The notes under the pieces were generated by a model. It ran no database searches and had not been told where the DNA came from. It saw nothing but the letters and a program-made list of their open reading frames with translations. 64,000 nt of DNA, taken from assembly GCF_033568475.1 (NCBI RefSeq), contig NC_133122.1:182299449-182363448 (forward strand). Direction: 5' to 3'. The translations under genes and the position numbers were made by a program. This stretch comes from Henckelia pumila (Eukaryota; Streptophyta; Magnoliopsida; Lamiales; Gesneriaceae). Shown here piece after piece: positions 21,748-32,800 of this stretch (position 1 is the stretch's first letter; each line of letters opens with the position of its first letter).

Positions 21748-22020
21748 CACTACAAAAAAACACGAAATTTTTTATCGTTATATTAAAAACCAACGCAAAT
21801 TTTAACAACGATTTTTTATAAATCATCGGTAACGACAGTTTTTTAATGCACCGTCGTTGACTATTTGAATCGGGATTTTGATACAATTAGTGATGATTTT
21901 GACTAAATCGTCACAAATATTTAGCGGCGGTTCAAAGTAAACCATCTCTGTTTGTGACGATTATGAGTAAACCATCACAAATATTTGTGATTGCTTAAGA
22001 TAAATCGTCACAATATTTGC
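21748..22020 (+). mobile_element. End of a second CACTA-like element
   Basis: The terminus CACTACAAAAAAACACG is followed by subterminal motifs ATCGTCACAAATATT, ACCATCACAAATATT and ATCGTCACAATATT, with an inverted copy TTTGTGACGATT near 21950. These motifs differ from those at 19371, so it is another family. The opposite end is not visible. Confidence 0.6.
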
Positions 22021-22639
22021 AAATACAACCTAAAACCCTTTATCATATCGAGTCGTGTATGATTCTTGCTGTCAAAGTATTTAAAGCTGAATTATTGTTT
22101 ATTATTAATATTAACAATATAATCTCCTGCTTTTTAATCACATAGCACATCGTTTATCAGTAACGTAACTTTTGTTTTTGAAATAAATTTTATAAATAGT
22201 TTTTTTATGGGTAAATTATTTAAAAATTCCTATCAACCCTTCAAACTTTATCTTAACTCCCTAACCATAATTTTCTTTATTTCAACTCCCTAGTGGTTCC
22301 CATTTTTGAATTAAATATTGTTTAGCAACTAATCCTTTGTACGTGGCATTGTTAACCTATCGAACCAGTCCCGGCCATACAAGACTATCAGTTACGCAAG
22401 GTTTTCAGCCGATATACTCCGAATTAGGGTCCAACATGCTTCCGTAAGATGAAATAAATTTAAATACCTCTTTGACCAAAATGTCGTCGGGTCATACCTG
22501 CTGAGTTTTACGAAGTGCTCCTCACACTCCAACCACGCAGTCACAACAGATGGTTTCTGCACAAGCTCCTTCAACGACACCCAGCACAGCCATAATTTGT
22601 TTTCTACCTTAAGGCGTATGGTATATAAATTTAATTATA
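22021..22639. other. Intergenic stretch with a short unassigned - strand frame
   Basis: Mostly AT-rich. A 62-codon - strand frame (22580-22392) has TAWLECEEHFVKLSRYDPTTFW, which looks protein-like, but I do not recognise the family. It may be a remnant of the pararetrovirus or of a host gene. Confidence 0.35.
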
Positions 22640-22870
22640 AAATATGAGCATGAAAGAACAAGAGGCTTTAAAGAAATTATTCAGACATGATATTATTACA
22701 TAAATCAACTCCTTTGAAGAGGAGAAGACAACTTGTTTAGCTACTCATAGTAGCCTTGTTCTTGTAATACATAAAGAAAACCTAATACAATAGAGAAAGA
22801 AATATTACAACAATTTATTTGTAAGAAAACTGAAGGGAATGATCGATATCTTCAGCTTTCTTGAACGCTT

Positions 22871-22881
22871 GTATTTATAGC
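22871..22881 (-). promoter_or_regulatory. TATA box of the pararetroviral non-coding region
   Basis: GCTATAAATAC on the - strand, followed by a leader rich in TTTCTT and by AT-rich sequence. It is downstream of the last ORF, where plant pararetroviruses keep their single strong promoter. Assigned from sequence and position. Confidence 0.5.
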
Positions 22882-22949
22882 TGAGGTTCCACTCGTTTCA
22901 CCGAGAAACTTCAGGGAATCTTACAGTTATCTTCTATTTCTTTATGTCA

Positions 22950-24112
22950 TTATTGATGGCGTCTTTTACTAGTGGAGGAATCACATGTCTGCCACTTTCT
23001 TTTGGCTTTATTCTCCTCACATGCCTGCTTTATTGTTGTCGGGGCATCTTTTGCTTTTGAAGTAGGCCCCTGTGAAAACGCATCTTTGGTGGTCCTTGTC
23101 CACCTTTTCTTGTCTCGGAAAAATCTTTTCGATCCATTCGGGGTCTGAAGTTTTTTCCGAATTCTGGCTCCTTCTGGTTGGGACACTCTGGGCAGATGTT
23201 CTCTGACCATCTTCCGATATGAGCCATGTTACAAAATTTTCGGCGAGTCTCTTTACTCCCCGGCAGCTTGTTGTTCCATAAAAAGTTTCTTTTCTTTTCG
23301 AAGAGTTCTTCCGCAAAAGCCGTAGTTTTTTCTGTCATTGTGTTTAACAGGAATGATCCGTTCACAGAATTCTGATAAAATTTGAACGAAAACTTGACCT
23401 TGTCCATCTCGGTGAGACAAACCCAAATATCCCATGCCCTTCTGGTTGAGATTTCATTTTCTCCAAAAGTGGACACTAATGGTATTTTCTCAGGAATAGG
23501 GTCCTTAAAGAATCTTTGATTATTCATGTCAGGTCTTCTTAGCTTGATGAAATGAAAGGGTTCGTGTGATCCTTTCCCTATTAGTTCTGGAGCTGCACTA
23601 AAGAAATATAATTCAAGCACATCTCCTCTGGACAAATGGTCGTTATTTTGCCCATGTTTCTTGGACTGCTTCTTGAATCCATTTGGGTAACTGTGATATC
23701 TCCGGGAAGCTTGGTGACGTTGTATAAACTGAGGCCAAGGCTCCAAATTCATACCAAAGCTTTACATCCTTAGGATTGACATTGTTTTTTAGCCATACAC
23801 TTGGATATATCCCTGCAACATCAATCCTGCAAGTATTAGGGCTAATTTCACTTTTTGTACTTAATTTCTCCCACCTCTGTTGATAAACCATAAATGGAGA
23901 AATAATAGCTGGATTAGTATCGATCTTAGATTTGCCCTTGTCAGTGTTGGGCCTAAGATTGATCTCTTTCTCTTTTACCCCAGAGGCGGAGGGTTGACTT
24001 GATGAGGAATCTTCATCAATTGTTGCTTCATCTAGATCATCAAAAGCTGATGATAGATTAGCACTTGTTTCTTGAGTTTTAGCTGAAAGAGTGGGTGCCC
24101 AGTGAGCCAACT
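22950..24112 (-). pseudogene. Unrecognised pararetroviral downstream ORF, C-terminal part
   Basis: Two overlapping frames cover this part. 24110-23643 starts inside the protein with KLAHWAPTL and an acidic Ser-rich stretch and runs to CRIDVAGIYPSVWLKNN and WIQEAVQETWAK. A one-base shift near 23655 leads into the frame ending at 23030, which has LSRGDVLELYFFSAAPELIG, RRAWDIWVCLTEMDKVKFSFKF and ETRRKFCNMAHIGRW with a CPEC. The Cys/His end suggests a nucleic-acid or zinc-binding tail. The combined length before decay would be about 400 residues. I do not recognise a function. Its place directly after RT-RNase H is the only clue to its origin. Confidence 0.5.
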
Positions 24113-25953
24113 TGTGGCTATGGGCTTTGATGACTCTTTGTACAAACGATCTTTTGTTTAATATAATTTACACTTTTATTAATGGCAATGACTTTATCTT
24201 TCTTCATATTGTTATATTGTGATATACTATTGTTGTTTTGATAAAGACCTTGAATATACTATAGTGTATGTAAGATGTGGTAGAACATGGGGATGTCTAT
24301 CATGAAATACATCTTATAGTCACTGTATATTCTAAACTGTTCCTAGTCGATTGAGCCGTCCGATAATAAGGATAAGGATCGCTCGAGTTTGAGACTAGCA
24401 TTTGCGATGCGGAGTACCACGTTTCATTGGTAGGGAACATGAAGATGTTCGAAGCATGCAAATGGATATTCATAGGATGAATAATCGAACTACCCTATCC
24501 GGACTTTCCAAGTGGTTATCACTTATCGAGTGGATAAAGTCCGCGGTTTTGGTTGTACACCATTAGTCCTTACTACTTGAAACATCATGGAGACTCTATA
24601 TGCTAGTACTGTGCTTTGACTCGTTTACCGACTCTATGGGGGTCATCAGGTGTCGGGATTGGGTACAGTTACAACACATATAGGAGTCGATGCATTGTTG
24701 TCAAGGATTGACCACATACTTGCGAGTGTGGATATCCTATGCGATCTGAGGAGATATTAGTGTGACGAATCTCTGGCCAGAGTACTTGATGTGATTTAAG
24801 AAATGGTTTCTTAGTAGCACATGCGATGTCACTAATTTGATCTTCAAGATGTATTGCATAGTTATCGAATCTTGAGCGACTCTCGATATACCAATGGTTG
24901 TTGATTCGATCGGGATATATGGATGAAGGGACCGTACTGTACGCTAACCAAAATCTACTGGTTCTTGTAGGCACTATCAGTGATACCTAGGGAATCATGG
25001 GGCGATGTTGCTAGGCGCTTTACCATGATTCGTTGGGCAAGTCGGAAAGTGTTGTTCTGAGTCACAAGGAGTTGTGAGCCCACGGCTAGCTGTATCCCTG
25101 AACCATTGAGGGTCACACAGTGTAATGGAGTTTTTATCCCCGTTGAGATAGTTAAATTTAAAGAGTTCAATTTAATGAATAAAGAAGTTGGACTTCTTAA
25201 ATAAGAGTAAGGGGGTAGGATTTCCTAAAATGACATAGGGATGTACATTTTTGGAAACCACTGAATTCGGATTCAGGAAAATTTATCTTGACTTTAAAAT
25301 GTGCAGAAATGGTTTCTGTGCACATTGGTGAAATCGGTTCATCAATCGGAGTCACGATGAATTTTATATTAATTTCTGAACATGCGGGCTTTGCTTGTCG
25401 GGCCTCAACTTATGACTAATGGGCCCTAAGGTGTTAGTGGCCTGCATTATAAATAAGTTATTGCAGTACAGAAATTACACACAACTGGTCATAATTTGAG
25501 AGACAGAAAATCGAAAACCCTAGCTCTCTCTCAAAAGAAATTCGGCCGCCCCCTCCCTTCTCTGCGTGAGAAATTCCGGTCTGTGATTTTGAATTGCAGT
25601 CTGGAATAGCGAATCAAATTCGTTTATTCTCTTCGTAGAAAACTTCTGATAGATTTTCTAGTGTAATCTATCAGAGGAATTAAACCTCCATTCGTGGACC
25701 TGATTGAAGGACAGAATATTCATCAGTTCCAGGGAGAGACAACAAGAGCAGATTAAATCTGTTGGTGTCCAGAATCTCGATTCGAGATTAAAGGTAAAAT
25801 TTAATAATTGTTATTTAATTTTACACACACTTATAATTTAATCGTTAAACGGTTGATACCCACACTATGGAATTGTTCCATAATAATAAAATTTTTAAAC
25901 TTCCGCTGCACCGGGTATCAATCGTGATTGATCTGAACGCCAGTTTTCCAACA
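24113..25953 (+). mobile_element. Solo-LTR-like insertion in the pararetroviral ORF
   Basis: The insert begins TGTGGCTATGGG and ends TTTTCCAACA. It carries TTATAAATA at 25447-25455, followed by an AACCCTAGCTCTCTCTC leader, so the promoter points to the + strand. The - strand ORF is interrupted exactly here: the sequence before it ends DVEEAN and the sequence after starts KLAHWAP. No clean target duplication is seen (left flank CAACT, right flank TTAGC), so the left border may be off by a few bases. The TGTTGG/CCAACA terminus suggests a Copia-type LTR. No retroelement protein is encoded. Confidence 0.65.
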
Positions 25954-26280
25954 TTAGCTTCCTCAACATCTTGTTTTCCAACCGGTGGTTGTATTTCTTG
26001 TTTTTGTAAAACCAATGATTTTAGCATATCTTGTTTATGAGAAACCAATGGTTTTTCTATGGCCTTCACAATTGGCCCTTGAATAGCAGCCCATAGTTGT
26101 GTTTGAGCTTGCATACACCCTGTAATTCAATTAGATACTTTGATCCGATCAGCTTGTTGTAACCTGCCGGCCATTTCAGCATTAATGGCTAACTAGTTGA
26201 ACTCGGTTTGAAGCAACCCAAGGTGTTCCCTGAGATGCCTCTGCATTTTCATGATGGAATCCACGTCACTGCCTTCTATC
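25954..26280 (-). pseudogene. Unrecognised pararetroviral downstream ORF, N-terminal part
   Basis: From Met at 26114 the frame reads MQAQTQLWAAIQGPIVKAI and then a Lys/Gln/Glu-rich segment to DVEEAN, where the LTR-like insert begins. Residues upstream of this Met are in the same frame behind a stop. It belongs with 24112-22950. The charged, Gln-rich character could be a coiled coil. Function is unknown. Confidence 0.45.
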
Positions 26281-26289
26281 TCTTGTTAA

Positions 26290-27165
26290 GAAATCTGCAA
26301 GAATATTTTCATGAGATTTAATAATAACAATATCAAAAATATAATTTTGACATAATGCTTGTCATCTTAATAACCTAGCTTTCTCAGGTTTAGATTCAAT
26401 TTTATTTTTTAAGAAAGCTTTTACCTGGGTGTTATCAACCTTTAGCGTGAATTTTTTAGCAAGTAAAAATAATGCTCATTTTTCGAAAGCCCTTTTAACT
26501 GCATAAAATTTCTTTTCGTTGATATGTCATCTGATGGCCTCTGATTCTGAAAAAAGACCGCTACAGTATCTGCATGGTATTTCTCCATCCGGAGTGATCT
26601 TGGTAAGGACTGCTGCCCACCAATCGTCACTAGCATCCGTAAATAAAACCAGATCATCTTTATCTTCGGGTATAGCCATTTTTGGGAGATTCTTACATAT
26701 CTCCTTTAATTGGTTTACCCCTTGAGTATGGTCTTTGGTCCATATAAACCTAGCATCCTTTTTTAACAAAGGACTGAACACCTTTTTGTACATTGCTAGG
26801 TTGTTAATGAACATCCCTGCGAAATTAACTACTCCAAGAAAACTCTGGAGTTGTTTTATGTCTTTGAGTTTATCTGGAAAATTCTTTACCTTTTCCACAA
26901 TATGGGTTTGTAGAATTATTCCAGTTTCATCAATCTCAATACCAAGGAATTCAATTTTCCTTGTTGCTATGACTGCTTTCTTTTCAGATAAGACCAGTCC
27001 TTCTTGTTTACAAATTTTAGAGAAAATCTCTAAGTGTTTAACGTGTTCGTCTATATTTTTTGATTCTATAAGAATATCATCAATATAAACAAACATAAAG
27101 TTAAAATAATCTTTAAAAAGTTTATCCATCTTTCTTTGAATGAAGGGCACACATTTTTTACACAC
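26290..27165 (-). pseudogene. Pararetroviral reverse transcriptase and RNase H
   Basis: The frame from 27165 holds the second half of the RT palm, with the catalytic YIDD at residues 27-30 (FVYIDDILIES). Thumb and connection follow (KIEFLGIEI, QLQSFLGVVNF), then RNase H with FTDASDDWWAAVL, CRYCSGLFSESE and, after a stop, NEKKFYAVKRAFEK; the domain ends near 26290 with HENILADFLTR. The first catalytic Asp of RT and everything upstream are missing. Stops at 26527-26529, 26476-26478 and 26362-26364 are all TGA in one frame where Trp is expected. The lack of integrase downstream and the style of the RNase H set it apart from the gypsy elements at the left. Confidence 0.8.
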
Positions 27166-28283
27166 ATGTCATCTAATATAAGGAGATTGACTAATGTGAA
27201 TGATCAATGTAAAGGCAGACAGAAATAACTTGCTCGCACTAACAGTCCCTCAGATGGTGGTGATGTTCGGTGGTACTTCTGCAAGTTCCATTTGGCTGTA
27301 AATGGTTAGATAGACCTTATTCATTGAAGGAATTTCTTCTTGGTTATGTGGAAATATATCTCAAAACTATATTGTGTTTGAATCTGCATTAATTATTTAT
27401 AGTTTTACTGATTTTATATTATCATTAATACTTTTAACTCATGATCTCATATTAATACGTAGTTCAATGAACGCATATGACTTTTGAGTGTGAAGGCTTT
27501 ATTTTTTTTATATTCAAAACTGTAGTTGTAGGAGTTAAAAAAAGAAATTAGTGTAATGAAGTTTAACGTTTGATGAGTAAACATTTGTACCTTATAAGGG
27601 TTCGTCTGTTGGTTTTGGTGTTCAAGGTTTTGAAGATTTGATGAAGGAATAATGAGGCAGTGGAACGCATTCACCTGCGGCGAAACTAAATTAAACCAAT
27701 GGAAGTTGGTTTAGATTTAATTTAATGAATGGCCGGTTTGATCTCACCTCTTGTGGTCCATCTTCTGCAATTGTAAAGGAATCATGCATGTCTTCGAATC
27801 CAATTTAGTGGCTGAAAAACTTTGTCGGCATCGACTGACGAACCAGTGAGTTTTGAACTGAAGGATTTGTGGCAAATAGATTTGTTTTGTTTGAAGCAGG
27901 AGGTAGAAAATGCTCGGTGGTTATGGATATTATTTTCAACATCTCATGACAGTTTTCACCCACGATGAGAGAAGAGGTGAGTGGAAGTGGAAGTTGTCAT
28001 TTAACTGAAGTGGTTTTTTTTCCATTGGTTTTTCCCGAAGCAAATGAAGGGCCTTATTTAAATGAGGTGATTTTTTAAAATAATTTTTAATTGATTTGGC
28101 CATACCAAAATTAATGGGTTATACCAAACAGTTGGTATAATATACTGAGTATTTATTAAATAGAAAAAGATATATTATATATTTTATATATAACCTCGTA
28201 AATTATAAAATTTGCTAAAAGTTAGGTGCACAGTAAAAATACTAATTGGAGTGCTGATGATGTCGCACTCGCATATGAATTAC
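27166..28283. other. Intergenic, no gene seen
   Basis: Mixed non-coding sequence between the pararetroviral break and the MITE. Short frames occur (for example 27447-27674) but none shows family motifs or codon structure. Confidence 0.5.
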
Positions 28284-28449
28284 GGTTCCTTCGACCTACC
28301 CATGGGGTAATACCCCATGTGTGGAGTATTGTAATTGGTCCAATCATGTGGGATCCACACAAAATCATATGGGACCCACATAATTAGACCAATCACAACA
28401 CTCCACACCACCCATGGGGTAATACCCCATGGGTAGGTTCGAAATTTCC
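28284..28449. mobile_element. Mutator-like MITE (166-bp foldback)
   Basis: Terminal inverted repeats of about 70 bp pair almost fully. The left end is GGTTCCTTCGACCTACCC and the right end, read inward, is GGAAATTTCGAACCTACCC. Both arms contain the palindrome ATGGGGTAATACCCCAT. TATGAATTAC flanks it at 28274-28283 and 28450-28459, a 9-10 bp duplication of the size made by Mutator-type transposases. No coding capacity. Confidence 0.85.
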
Positions 28450-28515
28450 TATGAATTACCTAGTTGAAGGTTTGAAGCTTCTAATGAAACATGCTTGCAT
28501 TTATTTATTTGTTTG

Positions 28516-28720
28516 TCTACTACTACTAATACTAATACTAATACTAATATAATAATAATTATTATTATTTATTTATTTATTTATTTTTAAAAAAGAAATA
28601 TTGTTAACCAAAGATTTTTTAAAAAATATAGTGTGATTCTTATTATTATTATTTAATTTTTTTAAAAAGAAATATTGTTAACCAAATATATATTTTTTTA
28701 AAAAAATATAGTGTTATAGG
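28516..28720. repeat. Microsatellites and an imperfect tandem duplication
   Basis: (ACTAAT)n runs into ATT/ATTT repeats. A unit of about 80-90 bp then occurs twice, each time reading AAAAAGAAATATTGTTAACC and ending in AAAAATATAGTG (about 28586-28632 and 28665-28713). Confidence 0.65.
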
Positions 28721-29749
28721 TGAAAATAAAAACATCAGTATAGGTTTAGACTTTAGACCAGTTAAATTGATCTACAAGCCGGTTCGAGGCAAGTCAATTG
28801 AGAGTTGGTGAAAAATTGTTATAAATATTATTTAATACAAATATATATACTAAAAATTTATATATATTAAAAAATATTTATAAAGATATCGTAAAAATGA
28901 TGTTTTTTCTTTATATATATTATAGTACTATAATTATATATTAAAAAATTATAATTTATAAATAAATTAAAATATAGACAACTAAAATATTTTTTAATAT
29001 ACTATAAAATACACATTTTTGTTTTTATATTCATTAAAAGTACAATAAAAATAAAAAAAAAACATCAAAATAGTTAAAAATGTTTAAATCAAACACAAAA
29101 ACTTTCGATGAGTGGTATTGTGCAAATCGAGATGATGAGTGAGATTCATGTATTGTTGTGTCGCTATTTGCATTAGCCGTTTTTTCCAATGTGATATATC
29201 ATATATGTCTTTTTATTTATGAATACAAATTTCATGTTGAACACTTTCACGTATGTATGATACACAATTTTTATAAATAGTATAATAAAATATTAATTAT
29301 TTTACAAATTTACTCGATAAATAATTTTGAAAAACAAAATGTGTATGTAGTTAAATTTGATAAAAAAAAAAATTAAACTTAAATGCAATTTAAGTAATGT
29401 GTAAATTTTACGTTATAATTTCTTTATGCGCCAATTAAGATATTTTCAATAATGTATAGACCAATTTGATAATTTATCAATAGTTGGTATATCAAAATAA
29501 GTTTTACTCATTTTTTTTTAAGTTAAAGTTGAAAACTAAACATGGATGATGTTTTATTTTTATTTTGTTTTAAATCGGATAAAAAAAAAAAGCTTGGCAT
29601 ATAGAAGTCGTGAGTAGCCAAGGTATAATTGGACAAAAAAGCAGTAAGAAAACTGGAGAAGAAGAAGCAAGCAGTCTGTCCAGATAGCCGTTGTCTTGTA
29701 TTGATTCTCATTCATTGTGTGTGGCTGAAAACAGACCAAAGCTCAAACA
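28721..29749. other. AT-rich region upstream of cpLEPA
   Basis: Very AT-rich and non-coding to about 29640. The last 100 bp before 29750 are less AT-rich and probably hold the promoter-proximal part and transcription start of cpLEPA. I see no clear TATA box, which is common for plant housekeeping and plastid-protein genes. Confidence 0.45.
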
Positions 29750-29791
29750 ATGGCAGCGACTCACCCCCGGAGGAGCTCAACTAAATATTAA
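29750..29791 (+). promoter_or_regulatory. Upstream ORF in the cpLEPA leader (13 codons)
   Basis: ATG at 29750 in AACAATGGC, a strong plant start context, opens a 13-residue frame (MAATHPRRSSTKY) that ends in TAA at 29789-29791, 38 bp before the cpLEPA ATG and in another frame. If the transcript starts upstream of 29750, this could lower or tune translation of the main frame. Confidence 0.5.
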
Positions 29792-29829
29792 CACCAAAAC
29801 GCTAACCACTGCCGCTCCGCTGCGGAAAT

Positions 29830-32800
29830 ATGGCCGTCGCCGCCGATGTTTACCGCCTCAAATTTCTTTTGGCCCCAAATCCCCGCTCAAACTCAACTGC
29901 CTTCGTTCCTCGTCGCTCTTCTAATTTAAGCAGAGCCGAATCTCTTTTTCATCACAGGAATTGCTTTTCTGCCAGAGAAATCGGCTTATTGCACCAGAAG
30001 CGGCGTTGTGGTTTTGGTGGCGTACGTTGCCAGGTTACTGGCATTCAGCCTAGACGCCCTCCTTCTGATGCTGAAATCGAACTTGCCGCTCGTGCTGGCA
30101 AAGACCGCCTTTCGAAGGTTTCAGTACTTCCGAAATTGTAGTTTCTCCGAGAGAACAGTTTTTATTTTGAAAATTGTCCCTTAATAATCATTCAACTAGG
30201 TTTTAGGAAAAAGAATTAGGAAGAATGCTGATATAGAGTGGTAAGATTTTCAATTTTATTCCTTGGAGCCGTTACCACTAAACCAAAGTGATGAAGAACC
30301 ATATTTGTGAGGGTAGATAAAGAAATAAAGCATTTAATTCCATTGTGCCACTAATGAGGAAAATTTGAAGATCAAACCCGTGTTATGTCATATGAAGAGC
30401 GAGCTGTTTTTTAGATTAAAATAAATGTTATTATGTATTGAAATGGCAGGTGCCTTCATCAAATATAAGGAATTTCTGCATCATAGCTCATATTGATCAT
30501 GGGAAATCGACTTTGGCGGATAAACTGTTGCAGATGACTGGCACTGTGGAAAGCAGAGAGATGAAGGAACAGTTTCTCGATAACATGGACTTGGAGAGAG
30601 AAAGAGGCATAACTATTAAATTACAGGTCGACTTTGTGGCCAAGTAATTACTTTAATTGATATATAAAACATGTGTGAAGTTAGTTCTCGTTTGGTCTGT
30701 TAGGCTCTTGTTGCATGTCATTGAATCAGATGCAACCTCAAGTTAGTTATTTATTGAAATTGCATAGCATGATCTCTCATGTATATTTCTGTTCGAAGTT
30801 GACTGCAGAATATTTTTAAGAATTGTTCAACACGAGATTACCTGAATCAAAGGATAGTTGTATTCCCCAACTGAGTGCAGCTCATAGAATAAATTAGGTA
30901 TCAGGAGTTAAATAGCAGATCTGATCTTCTTGCGACCACATAATTGCTGTAAGTTGCAACATATTATTTTCTAAGGGCACTGGAGTTCAGCATGTAAGGT
31001 GACAATAGTATTCTATAATCCAAAATTGTTTCCGTGACATTAGAGTCTCACAGTTGTACATTGCGATCTTTCTAGTGAAAATAGCCCTTGGTTATTGGAA
31101 TTTCTCTCGTACGGGAGATGGATTTAGATACAATTTTTTCTTCTCGACCTGCAATCTGATGCTTGGGGGAAAAAAACTGGGGTGTATTGTCCAAATCATA
31201 GGTCCGGTAATAGATGTAGCCTTTCCGCTGGGTAAGATGCCTAATATTTGTTGTAATGCCTTGTTATTCTGATCTGTTAAAGGTAATATGAAATCTAAGT
31301 TGAAGTTGCTCTCTACCGTGATCATTGTTACTTAAAAATTATTGAACATTGAAATGTTTTTCCTCATAGGCTGCGCGGATGCGTTATGTTCATAGAAATG
31401 AACCATATTGCCTAAATCTTATTGATACTCCAGGTCATGTAGACTTCTCCTATGAGGTATATTACTGACACTGTAAGATTATTTTTGATGAAATTTTGAT
31501 ATTTGATGGTGCCCACCAGTATTCCCCACATTTGTTCGTTCTCTTTTACAACATCTGTAGGTTTCTCGCTCTCTTGCCGCTTGTGAGGGTGCTCTCCTTG
31601 TTGTGGATGCTTCTCAGGTGAGCCGCTTCTCTCTTTTCAATGCATGGTCATTTTTCAATCCTACCTGTTTCTCTCCCAACACCCATGGGAGTTACTTATT
31701 TACATGAATTTATCCTTTTCTGAACCAATTTTATCATATCGAAGTCTCAAATAGAAATATATTTTTTGTGATAGTCAATATTAAGATTGGTGGTTAAACA
31801 TTATTTTGCAGGGGGTCGAGGCCCAAACACTGGCTAATGTGTATTTAGCATTGGAAAACAATCTTGAGATCATTCCAGTAAGGGGAACTTTCACTCTAAC
31901 TTCAAATTGCTTGATTCTCTTTTAACTTTAGAATGCATTGTTTTTGAAGGATATGTGGTGTCCCCATGGAACATGGAATGAGTAAAATGAGATGCACATT
32001 AGGAAGACTACATAATGCAACGCAATAAATGCTAGCAGTATTTGAACTCAGACTATTTAACAGAAACAATGGTTTATTTAAATCTAAACATAAACATAAA
32101 ACTAAATATGATACTTAAGATGGCTGTACATTTCTTAAAAAATTTATAATTTCAAAGAGAGCAAATAACCCTGCTGAAGGCAGAATCGTGGTGCTAGGAA
32201 TGATGTTGTTGCTGTGACGCTGGTTTGGTGAAACCAGGGGTGGAAATCGGTGTTGGTGTTGGGTGAGGACAGTGATAAGGATTAAAATGAAGTGCATTGC
32301 GTGAACTTCAATCTTGCACGTTAGAATCTCTGCAAAAAAGCATATTTTTGGGTTTGTGTTTTTCACTTAATCCACAATGAGAAATTCGAAATCATATTTC
32401 CCCTAGCTTTTGGTGAGTTTCATTTATTTAGTTTTTGAGGTAATTTCTTGGCAGTCTAGCTTTTGGTAGATGGACCCATATACAACAACAATTCCGTACT
32501 CTTAGAATTTTATCAATCGCTCATCAAAATTTGCTATTCTATATGATCTGTAATCACTTGGCAATTGAGTTTTCAAGCATTTGTGTTCTTCAGGTTTTGA
32601 ACAAAATAGATCTTCCAGGTGCTGAGCCAGATCGAGTTTCTCGAGAGATCGAAGAGGTTGGTTTGTCATGCTTGATGGTTTACTGAAGAATTTCACCAAA
32701 ATGAGGAATTTGGATCCAAGTTAGGGAATTGTATTGTTATGATGATAACATTGTCTTTTGTTATGATGGACCTTTTCAATCTTTAAACATATTTATCAAA

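Larger units (their letters stand above)
22640..27165 (-). mobile_element. Degraded endogenous pararetrovirus (Caulimoviridae-like)
   Basis: On the - strand the order is RT-RNase H (27165 to about 26290), a separate downstream ORF (about 26280 to 22950), and a non-coding region with a TATA box and A/T-rich leader. The RT-RNase H resembles plant pararetroviruses more than gypsy elements, and no integrase follows it, which is the diagnostic point. A second ORF after the polyprotein is the layout described for florendoviruses; that assignment is inference. The polyprotein upstream of the RT (movement protein, coat protein, protease) is missing; the sequence breaks off at 27165. Many stops and at least one frameshift show it is inactive. 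Confidence 0.75.

Noticed and set aside
24106..25957. CCAAC as the 5-bp target duplication of the LTR-like insert
   Set aside because: Using it puts the interrupted ORF out of frame and gives an LTR without TG/CA ends.
31054..31272. Frame with atpB similarity as a real gene
   Set aside because: It lies in an intron, is only a short piece, and has no start or stop of its own; it is a plastid DNA insertion.
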